Shown: positions 50,389 through 62,151, counted from the stretch's first letter. The stretch is DNA of 64,000 nucleotides from Fistularia commersonii (GCA_037954325.1 JBBMNZ010000003.1:5345965-5409964); one strand, 5' to 3'. Notes: generated from the sequence alone by a model not told the origin. Numbers and translations are program-made.

Positions 50389-51120
50389 ATGACCGACAGA
50401 TGGGACAGCGCCAGGGGGGAGGGAGTGTTTTTTTTTGGGGGGGTGGCAGGGGATGTAATTCCACGTCCCCATTATTTTGGGTTGAGTGGAACAAAGAGAG
50501 GCTGGACGTCTAGGGTGGGGTCAGGCTCAGGTGCCGGCCAGGCAAGAGAAAATAACCCGACTTGTCTCCGTCCCTTCTACTCTAATCTAAACCGCTGCCG
50601 CCGCCAATGTTTTAACATCCACTCCGGGCACCTTCATCACTCATCTGGATCAAAAACTGATTTTCCCGGTGACTCAGCGACGGATGAGTCGTCCGCCGGT
50701 CCGGTTTTCGTCGTCGAGAAGAAATATTCGGGGGGGAAGTCGGTGCAAAATGCGTGTGTTTGCTCGCGGTGCAGGTGCAATGTATGCGCGAGCGCCAGAG
50801 GAAAAACAGAGCGAGCGGGTTTTATGGTCCGTCCCCATGGCAGCAGGTGTGTAAATAACACTCTAATAAAAATTGGGATGAATCAAAGTGCTGAGGGATC
50901 CCTCCGCCATTCATCCACGCAGCCCCTCCCCTCGCCCGAGTCAGACTCCAACATTGATCCCAGCTCATCTGCTCATCATCAGCGTCGCCGGCTGCACGAG
51001 GCCCTCTCCTTCTTCTCCCTCCTCTCCCATCTTGTTAGAATTCCGAGTGTGTAGGGCCGCGACTGTCGGGGGATATAATTTTGCCAAGTGTTCTGCTTCT
51101 GTGCGGCCTGACAGCTGAAC
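50389..51120. promoter_or_regulatory. GC-rich, CpG-bearing island of unknown role
   Basis: It stands out against AT-rich flanks, with many CpGs (for example gtgactcagcgacgg, cgtccgccggtccg, gcgcgagcgcc). A 221-codon open frame crosses it without any recognisable domain. The region could be an unmethylated promoter or enhancer 10 kb upstream of the ecel1 coding exon, or simply GC-rich spacer. Confidence 0.35.
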
Positions 51121-51961
51121 CCAAATGCGCGGCTTCACTGAGCCAGATTATAGGCCAGTGCGGCTGGTTCGCCTCGTTGCCCTCACAGTTACCTGTTAGC
51201 AAAATGACTGCTGGGGAAAGTGGGATAAAATGCCCCCCGGGCTAAAAGTAAATTAACTGAGGAAATCACATCTATACGAAGAAATGAAACAATGAACGCG
51301 GAGTCATTTTTTTTAAAGGCAAATGAAAACGATAATGATGATTAATTTGGACGTGTGTGTCTTTGTTTGGAGTGCGGGACGAAAAGGAGTCTTGCGCGTT
51401 CCAGTGACGAATGTGTTAATGATGTACCTGCACTGGGGGTAAACAGTGTGGGTTGAAAAGAGCGGTAAACGTTGAGCCGGTGGCACTGCATCGTCCGTCG
51501 TGAAGTTCCCAAAATTGGCTTTGTCTCGGATCGACACTCGTTTGCGTCTCGATCCGATGGGTGGAGAAATTAACGAAATAAGACGCAACGGAGTGACACC
51601 GAGTGAGGTTACTTCAGGGACCTGGCTTGAAGGATCATGTACATTCACAACATGATAATTACCCAATGTGTACATGTTCCAAAAAATATTAAAATATTTC
51701 CTTCATTCTAAATGCACTAGCTATAGCAGATATTAAACACATTTCTTTAACACTTTCTGCCTTTGCATTAAGTGATATACATGAAACCTTCGCAGCCCAG
51801 TACCAGCGCCATGTCAAAGTCCCACTAGACTGTATGAAAATGATGACACTCATAAAAAACCCAATAATAATAATTATAACTCATATATGCCAAGCTGTTG
51901 AATCTTTTATGAGAAACGTTAGGATCAGGAAAAAAAACATCTGAGCTATGCTTTGGAAACT
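51121..51961. other. Intergenic, no gene
   Basis: Minus open frame 51313-51675 has no recognised domain. The stretch 51180-51290 has a mixed texture without repeats. Confidence 0.4.
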
Positions 51962-52396
51962 ACCACCTCATTTATTCGTTATCTGTACCGTTTATCCTGC
52001 GCTCGGGGTCGCGGGGGAGCTGGAGCCTATCTGAGCTGTCATTGGACAGGAGGAGGGGGTTGGTTCACCCTGGACCCGTATCTAGGTGATAAAAGGGCCA
52101 CATATAGAGACGTACAACTATTCACTTCCTCATTCGCATGTCATATAGAGATATACAGCCTTTCATCCATCATATAAAGACATAAAACCGTTCGCTTTTG
52201 CATTCAGCCATTAGACCATTCACTCTCATTCACATGCTTGGCCATTTGGGCTCTCCAATGAACCTATTGCATGTTTTTGGACCGCAGGAGGAAAAAAATC
52301 GGAGGACCCACGCAGAGAACACGCAAGCAGGAAGAATCAAACCGGGGAAGTTCTTGCTGTGAGGCCAAAGCGGTAACCACGACGCCACCATCCATC
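51962..52396 (-). repeat. V-SINE-type SINE, longest copy, reverse orientation
   Basis: On the + strand it reads tail to head: tttattcgttatctgtaccg, tttatcctgcgctcggggtc, gctggagcctatctgagctg. It continues with an expanded middle with cattcac and catatagaga units, the core (gcatgtttttggaccgcagg, then acgcagagaacacgcaagca) and the head (agttcttgctgtgaggccaa, then ggtaaccacgacgccacc). The middle has internally duplicated agagacgtac/agagatatac-type segments. Confidence 0.8.
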
Positions 52397-53072
52397 AACT
52401 CCGCGGGAGTTGTGCTTCTTTAGCTGCTGAACATTTTGAACTGCTCACTTTGTCCATCTGCTATGAAATCCAGAGTTGGTGCTGTGCGCTGGGTTTACCA
52501 GCACCAGTTTTCAACATTAAATGTGGACTCCTGACAAATCCTTTAGAAACAGTTAAGTAAGTTTAGAGCAAGGTTTTGTTTCTGTGGATGGTCTTTTTTT
52601 TTCGCTGTTGACTAATCTTCACTTTCCAAAGCCTTACAAGTCTTACAAGAAAAAAAAAAAAATCGATGTACTTGTGAAAATGTGCGAACATGATCAAGGC
52701 TTTTCGGTGCACCGGGGGAGGAGTGCATGCTGTATAACCACAAAGCAGTCGGTTGACATTGCGATGCCTCATCAATGAAGCAATGGAGATGTTCTTATGG
52801 TTTCACACAACTTGCTTTGTATTTTATTGACTTTTGGAGGCTACACTCATCTACAGATGCGTTCTGTCCAGAGAAACCAATGTCAGTTGCTATAACAAAC
52901 TTTCTTTTCACTCTTCTCCCAACCAACAATACTTCAAAACTGTTCTGAGAGGAGGATCCATATGTTCAGTTTGCTGTCAGTTCCCAAAGCCCTTTGAGTA
53001 TTTGTTACCACACGCTGCTAGATAAACTTTGCAACATAGGCAGTGGCCTTGACCCAAAAAAGAAAATTCATA

Positions 53073-53147
53073 CATGTATTTATTTATTGATTTATTTATC
53101 TATTTATCTATTTATTTATTTGTTTATTTATTTATTCATTTACATAT
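53073..53147. repeat. Imperfect (TTTA)n array
   Basis: Runs of tatttatttattg, tttatctatttatcta and similar units over about 75 bases. Confidence 0.85.
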
Positions 53148-53298
53148 TTTGTTACTGCTAAATAATGCTGAGTTGAAGATAATTCAAGATTTGGGTGGTA
53201 TTTGCAGCATGCTGCTAAATATAATTCTGACGTAAACGTATTTTTATCATGCTGTTAAGTATAATTAAATGTAAATTTTGAAACATAGGCCTATATTT

Positions 53299-53334
<36 letters not shown>
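53299..53334. repeat. Compound (CA)n(TA)n microsatellite
   Basis: About ten CA units followed by seven to eight AT units. Confidence 0.95.
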
Positions 53335-55199
53335 GTTTTATTATTATTATTTTTACATTTTTTGTTACTGCTAAATGATGCTTGGTTTCAGATTTGGGTG
53401 ATATTTTTTCCTTCACACCCACCTTTATTTATATAGACATGATGATGGTACATTTTCTGTACCTTACATGTAGATTAGCCATTCACCAGTCGTAATATTT
53501 CGGCATCAGAAATTGGTTGGTGTTTCCAACCAGACGACATGCGGATAAGTTGCGAAGCTCATGTGTTACTTTGCATTTTCATTATTGGAGAGCGACCGGC
53601 CAGTCGCCACTCCGAGACCATTCCCATTGGGATAAGTGGTCGTATTTGGTTAGGTAGGTTAAAGCCGACTAGATGGGAGGGGTTGGGGGCAGGGAGATGT
53701 GCATCTGCAGATTGAAAGCAAACAAGGATCGGCGCATTTGTGTGGTTATGTCAGGCTATGATTCACGCTACTTGGACCGAAGTCATGATGTTTTCCCAGA
53801 TCCAATTAGACAATTCCTGGACATGACAATCCCCAGTGTAAGGACAGATTCCCAGGAGTGCCTGTCATAAATTGTTTTTATCCTAAGACGTTATTGATCA
53901 TGTTACATGGTTTTGCGAACTCTGGCTTTGGCAACTTGCTGTTTTTCTTTAAGATAGACAGAGAGAATATTAAGTTGGCAATCTGCTGCAGCAAAGCTTC
54001 CCAAAAATGGAAGCTATTTGTTATGAAAATCAATTCCGATCCACTTGGTTCTGGAATCTGCAATTCTTTTTTTTTAGTATTTGTTTTTGCACTCTCGTCA
54101 TAACCGGGTGGATATATTTATATATAAATGGTCTCCCTGTCGCCAAATATGCGGTCATTTACCGTAGGTTCCAGAATTGCTCGCTTTATTCTGCCGGCTC
54201 ATTGGCACAGTCTTTGGTGTTTCCATTCCCCAGCCGCAATGATGAGAAATTGCATTGTTCAGCTTCTTTCCTCATGAGATTTGCCAAAATTATTGTCTGT
54301 TTCCTTTTTTTTTTTTTATAGATTATGATCTTATAATTTAGAAGATACAATGAGTAAATATAAAAACCAAAGACACAAAAAAAATACTTTTTTCAGTAAT
54401 CAAGGAAAAACTGATAATACATTTGTGGCTCCAGCCAATTCTCCTCCCTCATATGCTTTCAATCAGAGTAATGAAATAGCCGGTTAGTTACTCAGCTGAT
54501 TTACATAATAATATTAGTCAACCTTTAGGTTTGATTAGTTTGGTTTTTGGCTTCTCGGCTATCGAGGTGAAAGCCTCCACGGCTAACGTTTGGTGGTTTA
54601 ATAAGATTTATTAGAATAGACTCACTGAAATCGCATCCATATAATATTAATCACTGAAATAAATATGTTATCGCTTGGGGTGAGTTGTTCCAGGTTCAGC
54701 TTAAATATATGTCTTTGTCACATTTGGTAGAGTAGACTAGTTAAAAAAAAATGGAAACTAAAAATTTAGAACAATTAATTAAGATGTTGGCTGTCCAGCT
54801 GCCTACTCGGTTCTTCATGCCTGGATGGAGGATGTGAATTATCCTTCCACACCCTTGGAGATGGTTGACTTCACAATCCATCTGGAAAACGATGCATTTT
54901 CATCATGGCATAACATTGTTTCTTTAAAAAGATTTTTTTTTTTAAATGTTTAGACCTCAAACTAATTCCTAATACACAAAGCCAAACACACGTATGTCAT
55001 TCTCATGAGAGCTCCAATTAATTGCATGACACTTTTCTTTCAAAAGAGTGAGTGATGATGGAAAGAAAAAAAGAAAAGATGGTGAAGGAAAGTGGTGAGC
55101 AGAGGAGCGAGGTGGACTAAAAACACCTCCAAGAGTGGAGCAAGTAACGTGGAATAAGAGGGATCATCTGTTCCCCTAATCAACATCGAGCACCCCCCG

Positions 55200-55450
55200 T
55201 CTTCCCCTCCTTTCTCTCCCCTTTTTTTTGTCCCTCCCCTCCATCCCTCCCTTACATCGGAGGCTGTGCGCTGCAGCGGCGGCGGCGGCGGCGGCAGCAG
55301 CAGAGAGAGCGGCTCGGATCCCCTCACGTCTCCAGGAGGGGTTTAGGGGGGGTTGGGCTCGGATTTCCATCTCGGATCTTCATCCACACTTCATTCAACG
55401 GACAAAAGACAAGTCGGAACTTTGTCGGGTTCGGACGCGGCGCGCCGCAG
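55200..55450 (+). promoter_or_regulatory. Candidate ecel1 promoter and non-coding exon 1
   Basis: A GC- and CpG-rich block containing (CGG)6(CAG)3 at 55277-55303 ends in a strong splice donor, ggcgcgccgcag|gtgaggg, at 55450/55451. The sequence before the donor has no long ORF on the + strand with a recognisable start, which suits a 5' untranslated exon. It is the nearest CpG-rich block with a strong donor upstream of the ecel1 coding exon and on the same strand. The transcription start is not determined; no clear TATA box is seen. The link to ecel1 is inference. Confidence 0.45.
55277..55303. repeat. (CGG)6(CAG)3 trinucleotide tract
   Basis: Six CGG units followed by three CAG units inside the candidate non-coding exon 1. 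A GC-rich repeat in a leader can affect translation and be length-variable. Confidence 0.95.
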
Positions 55451-57406
55451 GTGAGGGCTGCGTTTATCGCCAAGTTTCAGGTACTACGAATGGATGAATC
55501 TCAACCCTGTGCTGGATGGATGAATGAATGGATGAATTAATTCAACGTGTGATAAATACACTGTTTTTGTCTTGTGAGAGCCGCTGATGGAGAAGATGTG
55601 CTTCCGTTAAACTTGTGAGTCACGCCAAGGTTGCCGCTCAAACCCTCCGTTCCGGTGGGTTCACTTTTTACGCGCAAATCGTCTCTCGTTTCTCTTCCTT
55701 TTTTTTAACTGTTTAGTGCGACAAAAAAAAGAAACATCGCGCTTGAACGCGTTGGGGGGGAGAAAAAAGAGCAGAGAAGCGTAAAAAGGACGGTGGGATG
55801 CTGAGTCGGATTTGTCCGTGGCACCCGAAAAGTGTCTTGGATTGGTTCGTCGCACCTCCGCGCATCATCCGGCGCGCAGCTCATCCACCCGGTTCTCTCC
55901 AACCATTCCAATGAAATTCCATCTAAACACGCGTGGATGTCAGTCAGCTTGTTGTTTGCACACGCACGCACATGCACACTCCAAAGTGGCGTTTTGTCCC
56001 ATTCGCTCCACTAGAGTTTACTCCCCGCGTATTTACGCACCGCCGGTTTTCGCCTCTCCAAAAGTTGCACGTTGAAGCATCTCTCCTGGGCAAAACATAA
56101 GCTGTGGCACCTCCACACCACCCTTCTCTGCAAACACAACCCGTCTTTTTCTTTTTCATGTCTTATTTAGGGGATTCTCTATCTCCCACTCTCCACCGAA
56201 GGGACCTGGCACAGGTAAATAAGACAGTCCAAATGAAATGTTTACATATTAGAAGGCAAACCTAAAAGTAAATCCAGTACTCTTTAGTTCATTCGTGGAT
56301 TGATCGCAACTGTAGCTTGATAATTGGTTTACGAGAGGGAGGGCAGGGAGTATTTAATTTGAAAGTATTCTATTGGGCTGCGCAAGAATTAAAAAAAAAA
56401 AAAAATCTGAATTCAACCGCCAAAGCCTTCTGCTTTGAATCAAACCCATAAAAAGTATCTCACGGTGCTTCTAAATAGAACTGTTTCAGCTCCGTGTCCA
56501 AATCTGTAGCCACGCAAACGTAACACAGCCCTCTACTGCAGCCTCTGGCGAGCGACGATAAGGCTGGAGGAGGGCTGGAGTCCTGCTGAAACCCTCTAAG
56601 TGCCGTGAAGCTTCTGGGGCAGGTTTCTGTGACCACTTTGATTAGGGGATAATAAAGTCATACATGCAGAGCTCTGAGGTGATGTAACTGGACTTAGACC
56701 AGGGGGGGGAGAGAGAGGAAAAAAAAAAAAGAAAAAAAGAAGAAAACTACTAAATTCTGTGTGCCGATGAATCAAGTTAATTCTTTTGGTAAGACTCAAT
56801 TATTGTGATTTTTTTAATCATTATCATTATCATTGTTATTCTTATTTTAGCAAACATAACATCATTTGAAGGTTGTTCCAGACTACTTCAAGAGGCTTGG
56901 GTTAAATTTTACAATGGCTGTGCTAGAAAGTATCTCAGCATGCAGAATATTGATCGGATGTTTTATTTCATGTTTTGTTGTTTTTTTTTCTACTTTGCCA
57001 TAGTACTCTATCAGATCACTTTATCCATAAATGAACTTCTACTCTGGACTGGCATCACTGCCTCTGCTCAAACACAAATATGGTAATTAATGGAGTTTGA
57101 AGATAAAGAAAATAAAGATCTTTGTCTAAACGTATTGAAAAATAGCACAGGGTCGAGAACAGCTGATGCAAACCTCTGCACAGTCTTGTGCAAACTCATC
57201 CTATTGATGAGGCAATGTGATCGCTCGTGGTCCTTCCTTTGTAAAAGGGGGTTAAATAACCATGCAGTCATTGAAGAGTGATGAGCCTTCTGGTCAGATA
57301 ATAAATGAAAGTCACTATTAAAAGGTAATTTCTGCATGTGGAACACAATCCTGGGTTGTTTTAACAGAAAATGTGAAGCGTCAGCACGGTCTTATCTTGT
57401 TTCTGT

Positions 57407-57420
57407 TGCCCCCTAGTGGG
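57407..57420 (-). promoter_or_regulatory. CTCF-like motif
   Basis: tgccccctagtggg reads on the minus strand as cccactagggggca, a close match to the CTCF core CCACYAGGGGGCR. It sits in the putative first intron of ecel1. The same bases also resemble a splice acceptor (ttctgttgccccctag), but the short segment to the next gtagg gives no recognised peptide. Confidence 0.45.
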
Positions 57421-59235
57421 CTTATGATGAAGAAGAAGGAGTTGAATGGGGATCCGTTGCTTGGAGCCCAGATGGTAGGAAATAAAAAAACATGCCTATT
57501 TATATTGATTCAGCAGTAAGTAATGCTGACATTTATCTTTTGGGTTCTTTGTAACCATCCTGCTTCAACTACTGGCAGCTTCCCAACTCCGTAGACCCCA
57601 CTCGATTTGACACCGTAACAGCCTTTTTACTTGACCATGAGGGACTGTTTTTAATGTTCTAATGCTTGAGCTCCTCAAGCTCTGTGAGCGAGTAGCCACA
57701 GGTTAAAACCGCCGATGCTGCGGCTCACTTTGTTCTTCCTTTAAGAACTTTTGGCCCGGCGTGCATGCTAACAGCGCTGTTCTCCATCCATAGTGTCAAC
57801 CTGAGCTGAGACCTCCACCTATCACTGCTGTGATGGACTTCTCTTAAATGTGTTAATAGAGATCAAGGAGAAAAGTCCATCCAGCCATTGAATTGCACAG
57901 TTTGCTTAGCAACGCCGTGATTCGTTTAGATGTCATTTGGCTCATTAGCCCCCCGGTTCTCTCCTCGGGGCCCGCCGAGGTCCCCGGACCACACTTTTCG
58001 AACCACTGTTTAAGTGATAGTCTAATGCTCTCAAGATATATGGGAAATGCTCGACAACTAGAGAGGCACTATGCATCACCAGATTCTGTTCTTTTATGCA
58101 TTTTAAGTATCCCTGAGCAGTGTGTGTCTGTGTGTGCAAGCACACACTTGCGCACACACGTATGTGGGTTTGTGTGTTTAGCAGTATTAGTATAACTCCC
58201 AGATATTACACCCTGTCATGTTCGGTAAATAGCCATTCATCACACGTGCCTTTCCCAGTGATGGCACCCGCAAGATCCAATCCATTATCCGAATGCTAGT
58301 TGTCCACTCTGTGCGTGTGTGTTTGTGTGTACATGTGTGTGCCTGTACTTGTGCATATGTGTGTCTGTACACACGCTTTCATTTATTATGAAATTTGAGG
58401 AGTTGTGACATAAGAAGGGTGTGCATGCATTTGAAAGAGAAGAGGGCAAGTTGCAGAGAGATGTGTACTGTTTTGAATAGTAATCCCATTATATTTACAT
58501 TATAATAAATCATATGAAAGGAATGTTCCCATTCAAGAAAACATAAGAGGCTGATAGTCATGAGGTATGGCTGCACAGAGAATGCAGTTTTTTAGTATTT
58601 GCATGTAAAAATGACAGAAAATTGATGGATGATAAATCGGATGGATAGTGACATCTCACCGAGGCGCACTATATTTCAATTTCCACCCATCTTTCTCCCA
58701 TTTTCTTTCCCTTTTGGAATTTCCCCAGAACTAACCTGACCATCGCGTCCCCCTGCTAACTCTATTTCCGGTGAAGGAGGGCATTCATAGATGTGCCACC
58801 TCTAATGATGCTCCTCTTTTCAGCAGGAGGGCTCGGTACTGTTATGCTGCCGACCGACCACAGGAAGGCGCCGGTGCTGTAATGAGATGGTTATATTGCA
58901 GAAAAGAACCCAGCAGTATTTGACCGAAAAAAAAAGGATAGTCAACGCTAGTGTCTTTTTTTTTGTTTGTTTGTTTTTTTATCCTGGCCTATAGAAACAT
59001 TGAATTCTACTGATATTGTCTCAGTGTAAACTCCATGCAGGGGGAGCGGTGACGGCTATATGCCATCATCACGCTGTCTAAGGAACACGTTTATCGAACC
59101 GTCTTCATATCGTTGCCGCCGCAATATCCACTGACAAATGACCTCGATGTTCATTCTCTACTGAAATAGCTTTTATCCAAGACAGAAACCCAATGTTAGT
59201 GTGTCAACAAGTATGAATGACTAGCAAATGTAAAT

Positions 59236-59345
59236 ATTCATTCATTCATTCTTTGTCTACTGCTTATCCTGCACTGGGGGTCATGGGGTCATGCTGGAGC
59301 CTCTGGGTGAGGCGTGGGGTTCACGGGACGTGAATTGAAGCGGTA
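59236..59345 (-). repeat. SINE 3'-end fragment, reverse orientation
   Basis: attcattcattctttgtcta, ctgcttatcctgcactgggg and atgctggagcctctgggtga match the SINE 3' end on the minus strand. The rest is missing. Confidence 0.65.
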
Positions 59346-59487
59346 TCGCTCGGCTCTACATGGATTTGAATGCATATATTGTATCCGATCTTCCGGTGAG
59401 ATGCAGCCGCAAGCAACCTGAACACGTTTTTTTTTTTTTTTTTTTTAACATACCGTGGTGTGGATGAGTTGAGCACATCCTTTTTTT

Positions 59488-59800
59488 TACAGCTTATCCT
59501 CTTCAGGGTCACGGGGGATGCTGGAGCCTATCCCGTCTGCCATTGGGCGAGAGGTGGTGTGCACCGCCTCTCAATCGCAAATCACGTACAGACGGGCGAC
59601 CGTTCACCGTCTTTTTCACATCTGGGCAGTTTTTCCGATTAACCTGCATGTTTTTTGATCGGAGACCTCGGAAATAACTCACGCAGACACGAGGAGAACA
59701 CGCAAACTCCAAACAGTCCTCTGTCGGAATCGAAAGCGGGGTTCTTTGCGCCGTTTGGCCGAAGCGCGAAACACTCTGCCTGTGTGATCGTAAACTTGAA
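59488..59800 (-). repeat. V-SINE-type SINE, reverse orientation
   Basis: ttacagcttatcctcttcag, gatgctggagcctatcccgt, gagaggtggtgtgcaccgcc, cctgcatgttttttgatcgg, cgaggagaacacgcaaactc and a head remnant (gtttggccgaagcgcgaaac) occur in family order. Confidence 0.7.
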
Positions 59801-60956
59801 ATGGGCGTCCCTGGAGGACGATGACACTTATATCACTCCCTGGCGGCACCACAAAAAGTCACTACCCTAAAGGATGCACTACATTAAACAAAACTCATGA
59901 GTGGGGCTTTGGATGGAGAAGCCGGATCGGAGGAAGAGATTAGTGCCGGGTCAATTTATACTGAACCAGCAATGGCAGACACAAAGTCAATTCATGCTTC
60001 TATATTCATAGAATAGCACGCCCGCTGTCAGTCACTTCTCGCACGTATAGTAATCCTACCGTGCACTCACCGGTTGTCGCTTCACTTACGAGCTGAAATC
60101 GTCACATCTCGCCGTCCCTCTATTTACTTGTAGAACATTTAATGTTTCTTTCCCTCTTATCTAAATGCAACAGTCCCATAAAGTGAGTGAAAGCTTGTTA
60201 AGGGCATCATTGCTGAAGTTTGCTATTCTCAGAGGAGATAACGGGGATCAATTTTCACAGATTGCCTTCACAGTGCTCATAAGATCACTGCACCTAGCCA
60301 CTGACAACACACACACACGCGCGCGCACACACACAGGGAGGGAATCAGACAGCATCCGAAAAACCAGCTATCAGTCAGTCTCTCTTGACAGAAAAGTGAT
60401 ATTTTGTCAATATGACAGATGTTGAGTGAATCGAGTGTATCTCGTTCGGAGTTGTGAGGCTTGTGTTACGTAAGACAAATGCATAAACTGGCGTTTCTGC
60501 TGTTTTTGGACTTCTTAAAGTATTTAGCTTCAAAGTAAACAACAATAACACTTAAGTGGCTCGGGTTTTGTATGTGTGGTTTCCGATCCTCTTAAAGACA
60601 GAGGATCTACTGCGCAGTGTGTGAGTCCATCTGTGTGTGTCTGTGTCATTTACATGGCAACACACGGGTCATGGATGCCTGTTTGTAATGATAAACTAAA
60701 AAAAGTTTTACATACATATAAAGCTGACACAGATGGAGTCGGGGCTCAAACCACACCTTTGTTCCCAGCGGATGCTCAGCTCTTCGTTCTTGTCTCCAAT
60801 GAGCTGTGAGTTACCCTGGGAACAACACAAAGTAGGGGAAATGACCCAAAACAGACTGTTTCCTCATTCCCCGTTGCCGCAATCATGGATTCAATTTCTT
60901 ATCTCTCTCTCATGTCTTACAGCTCTCTCCTATCTCCTTTCTATTTTAATCGACAG

Positions 60957-61293
60957 GTGACCTGGAACCGGTTGGAGCGAGGGAGGAGATCAAATGGAAA
61001 GGGAGCAGACGGAAAGAGGATGAGAGAGATAGAGAGCAGGACCCAGGAGATTCCTCATGCAGAATGGGAGCCTCTAACTCTGCCAGCTCGTGATTTGAAA
61101 AGAACAAAAGAGACTTTGCCAAAGAAGGCCAAAAGGATTTCGACTTAACATCCGCGTTTCGCCCTTCTGGGGCCGTACCCTTGTTATCGCGGTAGGAGTA
61201 GTCATGGTTTAAAAACCGAACTGAGAATTAAGTCATTGTAAATCTCAGAATAGCCTTCTGCTATTGACGTCTCATTTATCGCGGCCCATTGCC
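60957..61293 (+). other. Putative ecel1 5' leader in exon 2
   Basis: It starts after the acceptor ctattttaatcgacag at 60956; an alternative acceptor, ctcatgtcttacag, ends at 60922. It runs to the start codon. It contains at least five upstream ATGs with in-frame stops (60994-61023, 61020-61148, 61057-61077, 61064-61093, 61204-61212). The leader is purine-rich (gagggaggagatcaaatgga). The exon boundary is predicted, not proven. Confidence 0.5.
61020..61148 (+). other. Upstream ORF, 42 codons
   Basis: The longest uORF in the predicted ecel1 leader, ending 145 bases before the main ATG. The product is basic and has no recognised domain. It would reduce initiation at the main start if the leader is as predicted. 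Confidence 0.4.
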
Positions 61294-62151
61294 ATGGAGA
61301 AGACGTACTCATTAACCGCACACTATGACGAGTTCCAGGAAGTAAAATACGGCGGGCGCTACAGCAGCGACATCCTCAGCAATGGCATGACACTCCATTT
61401 GGGCGGGAGCTTGGATCGCCACGTGGGGCGAAGCCGAGGAGGGACCTGGTCGAACGGTCGAAACAAAGATCCGAGCGGCGCCGGCGGCGCCGGCGGAATT
61501 CCGAGATGGAGCCGCAGGGAGATTTGCCTCCTCTCTGCGCTGGTTTTTGCAGCTGGCATGTGCATTATCCTGGGCACCATGCTGGCCCTCAAATACATAT
61601 CTCTGGATGCCCAGCAAGACCCGCAGTGTAAGCAGGACTGCCAGCGGAAACGTTCGCTTCTGCGCGCCGCGCGCTTCGTTCAGGCGAATATCGACCCCAC
61701 CATCCAGCCGTGCCAGGACTTCTACTCCTTCGCGTGCGGCGGTTGGCTGAGACGTCACGGCATCCCCGAGGACAAGCTCAGCTACGGCATCATCACAGCC
61801 ATCGGGGAGCACAATGAGGAGAAACTACAGCGCCTCCTGCTGGAACCCATCCGGAGACGGGGGCCCGACTCCGCCGAGCGCAAGGTCAAAGAGTTCTATC
61901 GATCGTGCGTCAACATCCAGGAGATTGACAAGCTGGGCTCCGACCCCATGACAGAAGTGATTGACAGCTGCGGGGGGTGGGACCTGGTCGGGGCTCCTCC
62001 CGGGGCGGCCGGCTGGGAGAGAGAAGGCGCCCCGCAGAGGCCAGATTTCAATGAGCTGTTGTACAGGACCCAGGGCATGTACAGCACCGCCGTGTTCTTC
62101 TCTCTTACCGTCAACGTCGATGACAAGAACTCCTCCAGGAACGCCATCAGG
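61294..62151 (+). CDS. ECEL1 (DINE), first coding exon; partial, continues beyond window
   Basis: Codes residues 1-286 of endothelin-converting enzyme-like 1, a neuronal M13/neprilysin-family type II membrane glycoprotein; the mammalian protein is about 775 residues. The start at 61294 has a strong Kozak context (gccATGg) and yields METyrSer-type tail MEKTYSLTAHYDEFQEVKY, close to mammalian ECEL1; an in-frame ATG ten codons upstream (61264) gives a tail that does not match. Residues 20-70 form a Gly/Ser/Arg-rich linker. Residues about 77-101 (ICLLSALVFAAGMCIILGTM and after) are the transmembrane anchor, with basic RWSRR just before it. Cysteines at 112 and 116 and PCQDFYSFACGGWLRRH (139-155) open the M13 N-terminal domain. 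NSS at 279 is an N-glycosylation sequon. The exon ends AGG|GTGAGT in phase 0; unspliced reading adds 21 codons to a stop at 62215. The zinc-binding HExxH exons are outside the window. The biological substrate of ECEL1 is not established. Confidence 0.93.

Larger units (their letters stand above)
52397..55199. other. Intergenic, AT-rich, no gene
   Basis: It holds a (TTTA)n array and a (CA)n(TA)n array. No exon is recognised. Confidence 0.45.
55451..60956 (+). other. Putative ecel1 intron 1
   Basis: Bounded by gtgagg at 55451 and ttctattttaatcgacag at 60956. The first 600 bases remain CpG-rich. The rest is mixed, with a CTCF-like motif at 57407, two reverse SINE fragments near 59.3 and 59.6 kb, TG-rich stretches at 58115-58175 and 58310-58360, and a ca/cg tract at 60308-60335. 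No other coding exon is recognised. Confidence 0.4.

Noticed and set aside
50389..51054. 221-codon open frame in the GC-rich island
   Set aside because: Long frames are expected in GC-rich DNA. The translation has no recognised domain and includes poly-F and poly-G-derived stretches.
53073..53147. TTTA array as a possible CRISPR-like direct repeat
   Set aside because: Four-base units without spacers; a plain microsatellite.
61312..61812. 166-codon minus-strand frame opposite ecel1
   Set aside because: It is the antisense shadow of the GC-rich coding exon.
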